Position numbers and translations under genes: made by a program. The notes below the pieces were generated by a model that saw only the letters and a list, made by a program, of their open reading frames with translations, was not told where the DNA came from and did not search any database. Positions 25,361-34,155 of a stretch of 64,000 nt of DNA are shown in pieces. Each line of letters begins with the position of its first letter. Within the stretch, counting starts at the first letter, position 1. The stretch lies in contig CAJTFG010000003.1 in NCBI GenBank assembly GCA_910575705.1, positions 124,001 through 188,000 of the forward strand, written 5' to 3'. The stretch comes from Erysipelotrichales bacterium. GTDB lineage: Bacteria; Bacillota_I; Bacilli_A; Erysipelotrichales; Erysipelotrichaceae.

Positions 25361-25587
25361 CACACTTCCTCGATTTCTATTTTTGCGGCGTCATCTTTGC
25401 GAATAGACAAATTATATCCACGCAAATACAATTCAATAGGGTCTCCCATCGGCGCTACTTTCCGAACTTCTACTCTCGTCTTCGGTGTCAATCCCATATC
25501 CAACAGCCTTCTACGCAATGCGCCTTCTCCGCCGACACTGCAAATTTTACCGCTATCTCCCGGACTTAATTTATCCAATGTCATCAT
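25360..25587 (-). CDS. feoA: ferrous iron transport protein FeoA
   Basis: A 75-residue SH3-like protein that supports FeoB. It shows L-S-P-G-D-S-G-K-I, L-L-D-M-G-L-T-P and the closing L-R-G-Y-N-L-S-I-R-K-D-D-A. First gene of the feo operon, behind a promoter with two inverted repeats. Confidence 0.94.
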   Translation of the reverse strand: MMTLDKLSPGDSGKICSVGGEGALRRRLLDMGLTPKTRVEVRKVAPMGDPIELYLRGYNLSIRKDDAAKIEIEEV

Positions 25588-25603
25588 ATGATCGCCTCCA
25601 AAT

Positions 25604-25660
25604 GTTATACTAAGCTAACTCGTATGCTACCATCATACGCTAATTTTGTAATTTTATCAA
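25604..25660 (-). promoter_or_regulatory. feo promoter with metal-box-like repeats
   Basis: TTGATA (25655-25660), 17 bases, TATGAT (25632-25637). The inverted repeat CGTATG-N7-CATACG (25621-25639) covers the -10, and GTTAG-N6-ATAAC (25604-25619) lies between it and the ribosome site. The second matches, with one change, the palindrome GTTAG-N6-CTAAC at 27201. DtxR- or Fur-type control by iron is likely but inferred. Confidence 0.6.
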
Positions 25661-25674
25661 TCCTTATTATCAAT

Positions 25675-26988
25675 TTATTGCACTTCAACGGAATATTTAC
25701 GTTTATACATCCAATAACATACAAACGAACTTCCCATCTCCGCTGCCGGAACAACTAACCAGACACCACGCAACCCTAGCCACGGAACAAAAAAAGCCAT
25801 CGCCGCCAACACAAAAACAAATCCTTTAACCAAAGCGATTATCGTAGACAGCCGTCCTTCTTCGATCGATTGAAAATAATTCATCATCACCGTATTGATT
25901 CCCATAAATACCAATGCTGAAAAATATATGCAGATACCATTTGCCGCAAGCGCAATCAAAGAGAGATCTTTTGACGCAAAGATACCGGCAATCTGGTCCG
26001 GAAACAATAAAAACAAAAGATACAGCAGGATGGAAAAGATAAGCGTATAACGAAGGGATATCTGCCATGCCTGATGGACAGTATCCATTTTCTTCGCACC
26101 ATATCCAGAAGCGATTAACGGCTGGGAAGCCTGCGCAAAAGCAACCAAAGCTCCTTTGGCAACATAGGCGATATTCGTAATAATAGAATAAGCTGCCAAT
26201 GCCTGTTCTTTACCGACTACCAAAATAACCGCATTAAAGATAACGATGACGACTCCTGCGCTAATTTCCATGATACCGCTGCCCATTCCTGCGCTAAGCA
26301 TTCTTTTCATAGTAGGCAAGTCATAAAAATCCTTTACAAAATGAACGGTATTTCTTTTTGAAACAAAATGCAAAGAAGCGATCGTTACAGTGATCAACGG
26401 CGATATCGCGGTTGCGATACTAGCACCTGCGATCCCCATATGAAATACCATCACAAAGATATAATCCAAGATGATATTAGAAAAATTACCGACCATCACC
26501 GCAGCCATCGCCAATTTAGGATTGCCATCGCTTCTTAAAAGCGTACTGATAGCATACGTCATGACGAAGGGGATCGCCGTTATCAAGATCGGCCGCGTAT
26601 ACAATACTGTCGGAACGATCAGTTCATCACTAGCTCCTAACAGATAAGCAAATCGTTCTACAAAGACAGTCCCGCATAAACTGATAAAGGCGCCGCATAT
26701 AAACATCAATACCATGCTTAAGGTAAAGGATCGATCTTTCAAACGCTGATCACAAGAACCTTGTGCAATAGAAATCAACGTTGCACCGCCGACCCCTAAC
26801 AGCGACCCTATGGCAGAATAAAGCGTATAGATCGGCATAGCGATATTTAATGCAGCCAGACCGATACTGCCGGATCCTATCGAAATAAAATATACATCGA
26901 CAAGGCAATACAAAGAATTAGAAAGCATGCCGATAACGGTCGGTATGAGAATATGCCGATACTGTTTTGTAATACTTCCAGATTCCAT
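25675..26988 (-). CDS. MATE-family efflux transporter
   Basis: A 437-residue protein with twelve membrane spans and the internal two-fold pattern of MATE/NorM exporters, which expel drugs or metabolites with Na+ or H+. Early residues include I-P-T-V-I-G-M-L-S-N-S-L-Y-C-L-V-D-V-Y-F-I and the G-V-G-G-A-T-L-I-S block, both family-typical. The start at 26988 follows AAGGAGTGTTGT. Its own TATAAT lies about 40 bases upstream, behind the terminator of the candidate small RNA. Substrate unknown. Confidence 0.93.
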   Translation of the reverse strand: MESGSITKQYRHILIPTVIGMLSNSLYCLVDVYFISIGSGSIGLAALNIAMPIYTLYSAIGSLLGVGGATLISIAQGSCDQRLKDRSFTLSMVLMFICGAFISLCGTVFVERFAYLLGASDELIVPTVLYTRPILITAIPFVMTYAISTLLRSDGNPKLAMAAVMVGNFSNIILDYIFVMVFHMGIAGASIATAISPLITVTIASLHFVSKRNTVHFVKDFYDLPTMKRMLSAGMGSGIMEISAGVVIVIFNAVILVVGKEQALAAYSIITNIAYVAKGALVAFAQASQPLIASGYGAKKMDTVHQAWQISLRYTLIFSILLYLLFLLFPDQIAGIFASKDLSLIALAANGICIYFSALVFMGINTVMMNYFQSIEEGRLSTIIALVKGFVFVLAAMAFFVPWLGLRGVWLVVPAAEMGSSFVCYWMYKRKYSVEVQ

Positions 26989-27087
26989 ACAACACTCCTT
27001 CATGCAGCTTATTATAGCATGACAAAATAAAAAGAAAAAGCAACACCAACAGTTTGAAAAGAATATATACCTTTCTGATTTCCATAA

Positions 27088-27194
27088 AAAAGGATACGTC
27101 AAACGTATCCTTTGCTGAGTCTATTTTATTGATTAGCCAGTAATGTTATGAATGTAAAAGGAACAGCTCAGCAAGATCACACAATGTGCTTTCC
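27088..27194 (-). ncRNA. candidate small RNA (about 107 nt) under a metal-box-like palindrome
   Basis: A strong promoter at 27201-27229 would start transcription near 27194, and an intrinsic terminator (arms AAAGGATACG and CGTATCCTTT, then six T) ends it at 27088. No convincing reading frame with ribosome site lies in between. The region could instead be a leader of the MATE gene. Function unknown. Confidence 0.5.
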
Positions 27195-27200
27195 ACTTAT

Positions 27201-27229
27201 AAGTTAGCATCAACTAACTTATTTGTCAA
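27201..27229 (-). promoter_or_regulatory. promoter overlapped by a perfect 20-bp palindrome
   Basis: TTGACA (27224-27229) and TAACTT (27201-27206) are 17 bases apart. The palindrome AAGTTAGCATCAACTAACTT (27201-27220) covers the -10 and spacer. It resembles DtxR-family metal boxes and the feo box at 25604. Confidence 0.6.
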
Positions 27230-27334
27230 CCCTTTTCTTATTTCTGCCAACACCTTTTTACATACTTATATAAATCTCCTCTGCATATCAAGATGCATAT
27301 AAAACCGCTTCTATATGAAACTTCTTGTAATTGC

Positions 27335-27554
27335 AGAGCCGGACGCTGCGCATGGATATTCGTATGCACAGGATTTCCTCCAATATGTCCGGAAGACCGC
27401 ACCAATATCGAATGAATATTCCCTACTCCTATCCTGTTGGAAGACAACCACATGAATCGTTCATCACCGGGCGAATAATAGAAAGCGTGATCACAGGATC
27501 CCAGATTGTTAGAAACAGGGATCGGCTTGATCAAATGATGAACAGAAATCGTGC
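27335..27554 (-). repeat. relic repeat unit 3
   Basis: A 220-base unit, same ends as the units at 21180 and 21559. Minus-strand translation contains Y-Y-S-P-G-D-E-R, W-L-S-S-N-R-I-G, V-R-S-S-G-H-I-G-G-N and ends A-Q-R-P-A-L-Q-L, close to the finish of DUF6273-type domains. It lies about 20 bases behind the stop of the XRE membrane regulator. Confidence 0.55.
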
Positions 27555-27573
27555 GATATATCGCCAAATGGTC

Positions 27574-28083
27574 TTATTCCTTCTTGCGTGTCAAGAAAAC
27601 TCCGACGATTGTGCCAATGAGGATAATCGGTGCTATTCTGATAAACAGCCATTCAAATGCATGAAATCCCACTGCAAGAACTGCTGTTTCAGGATCCCTA
27701 TGATCCCATCCCAAGTAAGGCATTTCCAACGCCGATAAAATCACAAAAATTGCGACTATAACTACGCATAATGAAATAAAAATCCAGTGTAAAATCCTTT
27801 TTCTCGTTATTTTTCGCTGTGCAAGCTGTAAGTTTATTACCTCTAATTTTGCGGAAATCGCCTTTATGTCATCCACTTTTGACTCCATGACGTTTTCTCC
27901 GAGCAACACACTCACAGGAGTCTCAAGCACTTCCGATATGGAAATCAACATGTCAGAATCGGGAACTGACGATCCTTGTTCCCATTTAGAAACTGTTTGC
28001 CGCACCACGTTCAGCTTGACAGCAAGCTCTTGCTGCGAAAGCCCTTGTGATTTTCTAATCACTCTAATATTTTCGTTAAGCAT
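27574..28083 (-). CDS. XRE-family regulator with C-terminal membrane spans
   Basis: A 169-residue protein. Residues 1-60 form a helix-turn-helix (I-R-V-I-R-K-S-Q-G-L-S-Q-Q-E-L-A, then V-V-R-Q-T-V-S-K-W-E-Q-G). A linker follows, then two hydrophobic helices (about residues 100-120 and 140-162) and a basic end. Such membrane-tied XRE proteins are common in Firmicutes; what they sense is unknown. A promoter TTGTGG-N17-TACAAT sits at 28119-28147. Confidence 0.9.
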   Translation of the reverse strand: MLNENIRVIRKSQGLSQQELAVKLNVVRQTVSKWEQGSSVPDSDMLISISEVLETPVSVLLGENVMESKVDDIKAISAKLEVINLQLAQRKITRKRILHWIFISLCVVIVAIFVILSALEMPYLGWDHRDPETAVLAVGFHAFEWLFIRIAPIILIGTIVGVFLTRKKE

Positions 28084-28118
28084 CAGGGATAACCACCTTT
28101 CTTTTCGTTTTCACCACT

Positions 28119-28147
28119 ATTGTAGGCGGAACAGCCCGTTGCCACAA
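28119..28147 (-). promoter_or_regulatory. promoter of the XRE membrane regulator
   Basis: TTGTGG (28142-28147), 17 bases, TACAAT (28119-28124), about 35 bases upstream of the start at 28083. Confidence 0.5.
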
Positions 28148-28300
28148 GCAACACATTTTAACATTCCGGCAAAATGACAAATTCCGATCTTTTCAGTTGT
28201 ATTTTGCTGAACGTATGTGTTCTTCGCAAGATGCGCAAATAGTCATACAAAAAAAGCTGCTTTCTTCAACACCACAGCGGATATAAAAAAAAACATCCTG

Positions 28301-28828
28301 CTATCTCTTACCATACACCGCATCAATAAAACCGTTCGTCACAGTGACACTCTTTAAACAAAGAGGCTGCAGCGTATCCGAAAACAGGGATATTCCGCCT
28401 CCTAAGATTACCGGAACGATCGTCATATGATAGCGATCGATCAACCCTGCCTGATGAAACTGCCGCACGACATCAGCACCGCCGCAAAGCCAGATGTTCT
28501 TTCCCTTTTTCGCTCTTAAATCTTTCAACAGATCATCCGCAGTCATAGATACAAATTGGATCTCGCCTGTATTCTGGCAAGCTTTTTTCGTCAGCACATA
28601 CGTCATTTTCCCTTCATACGGCCATGCTTGGGGTGATAGTTCGTTCACAACTTGATCATACGTATGTTTTCCCATGATAATGGTATCAATTTGTTCTAAA
28701 AATTTTTGATAACCGATATCTTCATCAGAAGAAGGATCGTTCCCCGCGATCCAATCTACCTTCCCATCCTTATCCGCTATAAACCCATCCAAGCTGATTG
28801 CTATGTACAACACCAATTCCCGGTTCAT
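28301..28828 (-). CDS. dihydrofolate-reductase-like protein (RibD C-terminal family)
   Basis: A 175-residue NADPH-dependent reductase-like protein of the YwjB/YyaP type: L-Y-I-A-I-S-L-D-G-F-I-A at the start, I-I-M-G-K-H-T-Y-D near residue 51, and L-W-L-C-G-G-A-D-V-V near residue 115. Related to the RibD reductase domain and to DHFR; the substrate of this branch is unknown. No riboflavin or folate genes are near. AGGAGG precedes the start. Confidence 0.9.
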   Translation of the reverse strand: MNRELVLYIAISLDGFIADKDGKVDWIAGNDPSSDEDIGYQKFLEQIDTIIMGKHTYDQVVNELSPQAWPYEGKMTYVLTKKACQNTGEIQFVSMTADDLLKDLRAKKGKNIWLCGGADVVRQFHQAGLIDRYHMTIVPVILGGGISLFSDTLQPLCLKSVTVTNGFIDAVYGKR

Positions 28829-28884
28829 AAAAGCCTCCTGACTATAAAAAAACTATTTCAAAAAGAAATAGCACTTATATATCA

Positions 28885-28961
28885 TGGTCGGGATAACAGG
28901 ATTTGAACCTGCGACCTCTTACTCCCGAAGCAAGCGCACTACCAAGCTGTGCTATATCCCG
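28885..28961 (-). tRNA. tRNA-Pro (anticodon CGG), CCA encoded
   Basis: Cloverleaf: acceptor CGGGATA/TATCCCG, D arm GCAC/GTGC, anticodon stem CTTGC/GTAAG with loop TTCGGGA (anticodon CGG), T arm GCAGG-TTCAAAT-CCTGT. Encoded CCA at 28885-28887. Confidence 0.95.
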
Positions 28962-28969
28962 ATGTGATT

Positions 28970-28997
28970 ATTGTATCACGTTCAAAATACATTACAA
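28970..28997 (-). promoter_or_regulatory. promoter of tRNA-Pro
   Basis: TTGTAA (28992-28997), 16 bases, TACAAT (28970-28975). Confidence 0.55.
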
Positions 28998-29027
28998 GAT
29001 AATTTTTCATTTTTTCTTATATAACAT

Positions 29028-29055
29028 AAAAAAACGACTCATAAGAATCGTCTTT
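29028..29055 (-). terminator. terminator of clpB
   Basis: Arms ACGATTC and GAGTCGT with loop TTAT, then seven T on the minus strand, directly behind clpB. Confidence 0.8.
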
Positions 29056-29060
29056 TTATG

Positions 29061-31616
29061 TTAGGCAGATCGTTTTACCATCACCTGATATTCATCGTTT
29101 ACCGCTTTCAGATATAAAGTATCCTCTTTGCCGACGTTACCTTCGATCATCTTTCTGGCGATCAATGTTTCGATATAACGCTGAATATAACGTTTCATCG
29201 GACGAGCTCCGTATAAAGGATCGACTCCCTGCCGGGCGATCTGCTCATATACAGACGGATCGACTTCCAAGCAGATGTCCTTTTTCATAAGACGCTTTTC
29301 CAACTCTTTCATAAACTTATGTGCGATCTTAAAGAGCATATCGTCATTCAAGGCGTTGAAAACGATGATTTCATCAATGCGGTTAATGAATTCCGGTTTA
29401 AAATACTGTTTCACTTCCTGCATATAATGCTCATCACGATCTTTTTCATCAAAAGCAAACTGTGATCCCAAATTGCTCGTCATGATCAAAAGCGTATTTT
29501 TAAAATCAACGGTAACACCTTTAGAATCCGTGATACGTCCATCATCCAAGATCTGCAACAAAACATTGAATACATCCGGATGCGCTTTTTCCACTTCGTC
29601 AAACAAAACAATAGAATACGGATTGCGGCGTACGGCTTCACTCAACTGCCCGCCTTCCTCATAACCGACATATCCCGGAGGAGCACCGATCAAGCGGGAT
29701 ACGCTGTGCTTTTCCATATATTCACTCATATCAATACGAACGATATGACTCTCGCTGTCAAATAGCTGTTCTGCCAAAGCTTTGGCAACTTCCGTCTTTC
29801 CCACACCGGTAGGCCCTAAGAATAAGAAAGACCCTATCGGACGATGCTCATCCTGAATCTGTGCTTTGCTGCGAAGGATCGCATCACTGACGAGTTCCAA
29901 TGCCGTATCTTGACCGATCACCCGTTTTTGTAAAAACTCTTTCAGCTTCAGTAACTTTTGTCGTTCGCTTTCTACCAAACGCGTCACTTCTACTCCGCTC
30001 CATTTGGAAACGATCTTGGCAATCTGCTCTTCATCTACCGTTTCCTGGATCAAGGAATCCTGTTTTACCGTTTCCGCAGCTTTTCGTATGCGTTCTTCCA
30101 ATGCGGGGATCGTACTATATTGCAGCTTCGCCGCTTCTTCATAACGAGCCTCATTTTGTGCCTGTTCCAAATCCAGCTTTGCCTTTTCCAGCTTTACCTT
30201 ATCTTCTTTGCTTTTCGCAAGTTCATGCTTTTCGTCTTCCCATTTTGTATAGAGTGCATCTTTCTGTTGTTTTAAAGAAATAAGTTCCTCTTTGATCTGA
30301 TTGCGGCGTTCTACGGTTTTTTTATCTTCTTCCTGCTTTAAGGCCGTTTCCTCAATTTCCAGCTGCATGATCCTGCGCATCAGCTCATCCAATTCCTGCG
30401 GCATGGATTCCATTTCCACACGCAGAGTTGCGCATGCTTCATCGATCAGATCGATGGCTTTATCCGGGAGGAAGCGATCCGTAATATAGCGATTGCTTAA
30501 AACAGCGCTGGAGATGATCGCTTCATCCAAGATCTTAACACCGTGATACGATTCGAAGCGATCTTTCAACCCTCGAAGGATGCTGATGGTATCCTCTACC
30601 GTCGGTTCCTGCACCATAACTCTTTGAAAACGGCGTTCTAAGGCAGCATCTTTCTCAATATACTGACGGTATTCCTGAAAGGTCGTAGCACCGATGCAAC
30701 GCAGCTCTCCGCGTGCCAGCATCGGTTTCAAGAGATTCGCGGCATCCATAGATCCTTCTGTTTTTCCGGCGCCAACCAGATTATGGATCTCATCGATAAA
30801 CAAGATAATGCCGCCTTCTGCCTGTTTTACTTCTTCCAATATCGCCTTTAAGCGCTCTTCAAACTCTCCGCGATATTTGGCACCGGCAATCAGCGATCCC
30901 ATATCCAACTCAATCAAACGCTTATCTTGTAATGACTGCGGGATATCCCCTTTCATAATACGCCAGGCGATCCCTTCCACAACCGCAGTCTTACCGACAC
31001 CGGGCTCTCCGATTAAAACCGGATTATTCTTTGTCTTTCTTGATAAGATCTGGATCACTCGACGAATTTCATCATCGCGGCCAATGATAGGATCGATCTT
31101 TCCGTTTTTTACATCCTCTACCAGATCTCGGCCGTATTTTTTCAATGCTTCCACATTGTTTTCCGCATTCGGTGTATTCATCTTCTTCCCTCCTCTTCTC
31201 TCTAATTCCGCTTCTATACAAACAGACTTCTGTAAATGAAATTCCTGTACCAGTTTCTTTGCTATATATGATCTATTAAACATCAGCGCGATCCAGACAC
31301 TGGCAACGCCCAGATAAGTCTCCTCTACGCTCTCGCTCCACTTCTGTGCTTCTGCAAAACTTTGCATCACCGTATTGGAAAACTGCGGATTCGCATTGCC
31401 GGAAACCGCTACCTTGCCCATTTCCTCATCAATAATCGCAAGCGCTTTATGCTTATCTACGTGCAAACGAGAAAACAGACCATCCATTACTTCATGTTCA
31501 AAGATCGCTTTCAACATTTGAATGGTATCCAATGTACTATGTCCGTAAGAACGGCAAATTCCCAACGCCTTCATGATCACTTCCTGAAGACTTTCCGACA
31601 TCTTTTCAAAATCCAT
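29061..31616 (-). CDS. clpB: ATP-dependent disaggregase ClpB
   Basis: An 851-residue AAA+ chaperone that rescues aggregated proteins with DnaK. N-domain (about 1-145), first AAA module with G-E-P-G-V-G-K-T-A and I-L-F-I-D-E-I-H, a long coiled-coil middle domain (about residues 400-525, K/E/Q-rich), second AAA module with G-P-T-G-V-G-K-T-E and V-L-F-D-E-V-E, and the C-terminal domain. The middle domain separates it from ClpA and ClpC. The start at 31616 follows AAAGGAG; an upstream GTG is too near the ribosome site. Two CIRCE operators control it. Confidence 0.95.
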   Translation of the reverse strand: MDFEKMSESLQEVIMKALGICRSYGHSTLDTIQMLKAIFEHEVMDGLFSRLHVDKHKALAIIDEEMGKVAVSGNANPQFSNTVMQSFAEAQKWSESVEETYLGVASVWIALMFNRSYIAKKLVQEFHLQKSVCIEAELERRGGKKMNTPNAENNVEALKKYGRDLVEDVKNGKIDPIIGRDDEIRRVIQILSRKTKNNPVLIGEPGVGKTAVVEGIAWRIMKGDIPQSLQDKRLIELDMGSLIAGAKYRGEFEERLKAILEEVKQAEGGIILFIDEIHNLVGAGKTEGSMDAANLLKPMLARGELRCIGATTFQEYRQYIEKDAALERRFQRVMVQEPTVEDTISILRGLKDRFESYHGVKILDEAIISSAVLSNRYITDRFLPDKAIDLIDEACATLRVEMESMPQELDELMRRIMQLEIEETALKQEEDKKTVERRNQIKEELISLKQQKDALYTKWEDEKHELAKSKEDKVKLEKAKLDLEQAQNEARYEEAAKLQYSTIPALEERIRKAAETVKQDSLIQETVDEEQIAKIVSKWSGVEVTRLVESERQKLLKLKEFLQKRVIGQDTALELVSDAILRSKAQIQDEHRPIGSFLFLGPTGVGKTEVAKALAEQLFDSESHIVRIDMSEYMEKHSVSRLIGAPPGYVGYEEGGQLSEAVRRNPYSIVLFDEVEKAHPDVFNVLLQILDDGRITDSKGVTVDFKNTLLIMTSNLGSQFAFDEKDRDEHYMQEVKQYFKPEFINRIDEIIVFNALNDDMLFKIAHKFMKELEKRLMKKDICLEVDPSVYEQIARQGVDPLYGARPMKRYIQRYIETLIARKMIEGNVGKEDTLYLKAVNDEYQVMVKRSA

Positions 31617-31631
31617 AGCAATCACTCCTTT

Positions 31632-31658
31632 TTAGCACTCTAACACTTTAACTGCTAA
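31632..31658. promoter_or_regulatory. CIRCE operator, clpB proximal
   Basis: TTAGCACTC-N9-AACTGCTAA, 16 of 18 arm positions match the HrcA consensus. Lies between -10 and start. Confidence 0.85.
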
Positions 31659-31662
31659 TCGT

Positions 31663-31690
31663 ATTATAACACACATATTAGCACTGTCAA
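31663..31690 (-). promoter_or_regulatory. promoter of clpB
   Basis: TTGACA (31685-31690), 16 bases, TATAAT (31663-31668); the -35 lies within the distal CIRCE and the -10 just above the proximal one. Confidence 0.85.
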
Positions 31691-31704
31691 GCATTGAGTG
31701 CTAA
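31678..31704. promoter_or_regulatory. CIRCE operator, clpB distal
   Basis: TTAGCACTG-N9-GAGTGCTAA, one mismatch to consensus, overlapping the -35 element. Confidence 0.9.
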
Positions 31705-31751
31705 TATTTTTTATTTTCTTATGATTGTATATATCCTATTATGCCCATAAT

Positions 31752-31786
31752 AAAAAAAGATAACGCCGCAATCTTTTGCGCCGTTA
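31752..31786 (-). terminator. terminator-like hairpin between clpB and the Na/Pi gene
   Basis: Arms TAACGGCGCA and TGCGGCGTTA (one mismatch) followed by seven T on the minus strand, that is, oriented against antisense reading from 31809 onward into clpB. On the plus strand it forms the leader hairpin of the symporter mRNA. Confidence 0.5.
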
Positions 31787-31808
31787 CAATATCGATAGGA
31801 GGATCTTC

Positions 31809-33434
31809 ATGGAACTGTCTTATATTCGAAATTTACTAGGAGGACTTGCCTTATTTTTATATGGCATGCATATGATGTCGGAAGGATTGGAACAAGCTGC
31901 CGGAAACCGGCTGCAAAGCGTCTTGGAAAAGCTGACAAGAAATCCATTCACAGCGATTTTGGCAGGAGCGGTGATCACAGCAGTTATTCAAAGCTCTTCT
32001 GCCGCTACCGTCATGATCATCGGATTTGTCAGCGCCGGCCTTATGCCGTTAAAAAAAGCGGTATGGTTTATCATGGGAGCTAATGTAGGAACAACCATTA
32101 CCGGACAGCTCATCGCTTTGGACATCGATCTTATCGCCCCGCTGTTTGCCTTTTTCGGTACTATCATGGCAACCTTTTTAAAAAAACGTAAACTGCACTA
32201 CATAGGCATTGTAATAACCGGTTTGGGAATTTTGTTTATCGGTATGAACATGATGAAAGATGCTATGAAGCCTTTACAGGACAGTGCGGCTTTCATCCGG
32301 ATGATGACCGCCTTCTCTAATCCTCTTTACGGCATCTTTGCCGGTGCTTTGTTTACCGCCGTCATCCAAAGTTCGTCCGCATCGATCGGTATTTTACAAA
32401 CATTAGCTTCACAAGGTCTCATTTCCTTATCAAGCAGTGCTTTTGTTTTATTCGGACAAAATATCGGAACGTGTATTACCGCCTGCATCGCATCTTTAAA
32501 CGGGAACAGAAATGCAAAGCGGGCAGCGGCCATCCACCTCTTATTTAATATCATCGGAACCGCTGTCTTTATCCTCATATGCCTGTATACTCCATTCATC
32601 GATCTGATCGCTTCATGGTCACCGAACGATCCTATGTTACAGATCGCCAATTTACATACATGCTTCAATATTCTCACGCTTATCATGCTCATACCATTTG
32701 GAGGTTTATTGGCCGATATCGCCGTATGGCTGATTCCGTTCAAGGACAAAGAAGCAGAACGAACAAGCACATTGATAGAAGAAATACCGATCGGTACTTC
32801 GGCATTGGCTGTCAATCAGATGAAGATCTATCTGCAAGAGATGTTTCATCTGGCAGAAGAGAGTTTCCTATCTATCAGCGATTCCTTTTCAAACGATACG
32901 AAATGTGAAGACGAACTCATTCATACAAATGAAGACCGTGTCAATCGATTGCACTTTCAAATATCGGAATTCATGAAAAAGCTATCGCACCTCGATCTTC
33001 AGGAAGGCGATCAGCAGCAATGCAACATCATATTTCGCCTTGCTATCGATATCGAACGAATTTCCGATCATATCCTAAATCTGTTGGAATACGGCAGCAT
33101 GATGAATCAACACGAAATCATATTTACTAAACCCATCCAAGAAGAATTAGATAAAATGACAGAAAATATCCAGCGCTGTTTCCACTTTTTGAAAGAAGCA
33201 AACTCCTACCAATCGGATGCTTCTTTGAGCTTTATCGGCAATCTGGAACAACAGATGGATGATATGTGCCATACCTACCGAGAAAATCAGATCCAGCGGC
33301 TTACCAGTGATACATCAGATTCTAAAACGACCGTCATCTACAGCGATCTGTTGACAAACATGGAACGTATCAGCGACCATATGAAAAATCTGGCAGAAGC
33401 CTTATATATGACAAACATTGATCTTAAAGCATAA
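31809..33434 (+). CDS. Na/Pi cotransporter family protein with PhoU-like domain
   Basis: A 541-residue membrane protein of the NptA/YjbB type. Two inverted Na_Pi repeats carry the paired Q-S-S motifs, A-V-I-Q-S-S-S-A-A near residues 60-68 and A-V-I-Q-S-S-S-A-S near residues 181-189, that bind sodium and phosphate. Residues from about 340 form a PhoU-like helical cytoplasmic domain with E-R-I-S-D-H motifs (twice). The start at 31809 follows AGGAGG. It is a plus-strand gene flanked by minus-strand units and ends at a two-way terminator. Confidence 0.93.
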   Translation: MELSYIRNLLGGLALFLYGMHMMSEGLEQAAGNRLQSVLEKLTRNPFTAILAGAVITAVIQSSSAATVMIIGFVSAGLMPLKKAVWFIMGANVGTTITGQLIALDIDLIAPLFAFFGTIMATFLKKRKLHYIGIVITGLGILFIGMNMMKDAMKPLQDSAAFIRMMTAFSNPLYGIFAGALFTAVIQSSSASIGILQTLASQGLISLSSSAFVLFGQNIGTCITACIASLNGNRNAKRAAAIHLLFNIIGTAVFILICLYTPFIDLIASWSPNDPMLQIANLHTCFNILTLIMLIPFGGLLADIAVWLIPFKDKEAERTSTLIEEIPIGTSALAVNQMKIYLQEMFHLAEESFLSISDSFSNDTKCEDELIHTNEDRVNRLHFQISEFMKKLSHLDLQEGDQQQCNIIFRLAIDIERISDHILNLLEYGSMMNQHEIIFTKPIQEELDKMTENIQRCFHFLKEANSYQSDASLSFIGNLEQQMDDMCHTYRENQIQRLTSDTSDSKTTVIYSDLLTNMERISDHMKNLAEALYMTNIDLKA

Positions 33435-33458
33435 AAAATAAGGCGTTGCCTTATTTTC
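33432..33458. terminator. bidirectional terminator between convergent genes
   Basis: Arms AAAATAAGGC and GCCTTATTTT with loop GTT serve the symporter gene (+) and the ABC ATPase gene (-). Confidence 0.85.
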
Positions 33459-34155
33459 AATAACGAAATTTTTCACGGAACAGTTCATCTATCGATTTTC
33501 CCGTTTCCTGACGCAGTTCTTCTACATCTCTATCTAAGGTAATATTTCCTTCTTGAATGAAAATAACAGAATCAAAGATACGTTCGATATCGGCAATCAA
33601 ATGGGTAGCGATCAAAATCGTCTGTTCCTCAAAGCTATTTGATAAGATCGTGTCTAAAATAACGTCTCTGGCAGCCGGGTCAACGCCGCCGATCGGTTCA
33701 TCCAAAATAATGATCTTAGCTCTGCGTGCCATAACAAGAGAAAGCTGAAATTTCTCTTTTGTTCCTTTTGACATCGTTTTTATAAGCATATTGTTTTGAA
33801 TATCAAAACGTTTACACAATTCCCTGCACCGCTCTACATCAAAGTCCGCATACATATCGCAAAAAATTCCAATAGCATCCTTTACCTTCATCCATGCCGC
33901 AAAATAAGGCTCGTCCGGCAAATAAGAAATGATAGATTTTGAATGAACACCGATAGGATGGCCGTCAATAACGATCTCTCCCCTGTATTCCCTCAGCAAT
34001 CCGCACAAAATTTTGATCAAGGTTGTTTTACCACTCCCGTTAGGGCCTAATAACCCTATGATATTCCCTCTTTTCATCTGTAGGTTCACATTATGCAGAA
34101 TCTCTTTATGCCCATAAGACTTTGACAACCCGCTGATATTAATCATCGCTTCCAT
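33457..34155 (-). CDS. ABC transporter ATP-binding protein (YtrB-like)
   Basis: A 232-residue ATPase: G-P-N-G-S-G-K-T-T near residue 34, signature M-S-K-G-T-K-E-K near residue 126, Walker B I-I-I-L-D-E-P, switch A-T-H. It overlaps the GntR gene by 17 bases. The group 35255 to 33457 (membrane protein, YtrA-type GntR regulator, ATPase) resembles the ytr operon of Bacillus, which answers cell-wall-active antibiotics; here that role is only inferred. Confidence 0.9.
   Translation of the reverse strand: MEAMINISGLSKSYGHKEILHNVNLQMKRGNIIGLLGPNGSGKTTLIKILCGLLREYRGEIVIDGHPIGVHSKSIISYLPDEPYFAAWMKVKDAIGIFCDMYADFDVERCRELCKRFDIQNNMLIKTMSKGTKEKFQLSLVMARRAKIIILDEPIGGVDPAARDVILDTILSNSFEEQTILIATHLIADIERIFDSVIFIQEGNITLDRDVEELRQETGKSIDELFREKFRY

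Noticed and set aside
31809-33434. PhoU as a separate gene
   Set aside because: The PhoU-like helices continue in frame with the Na/Pi symporter part, as in the NptA/YjbB family.
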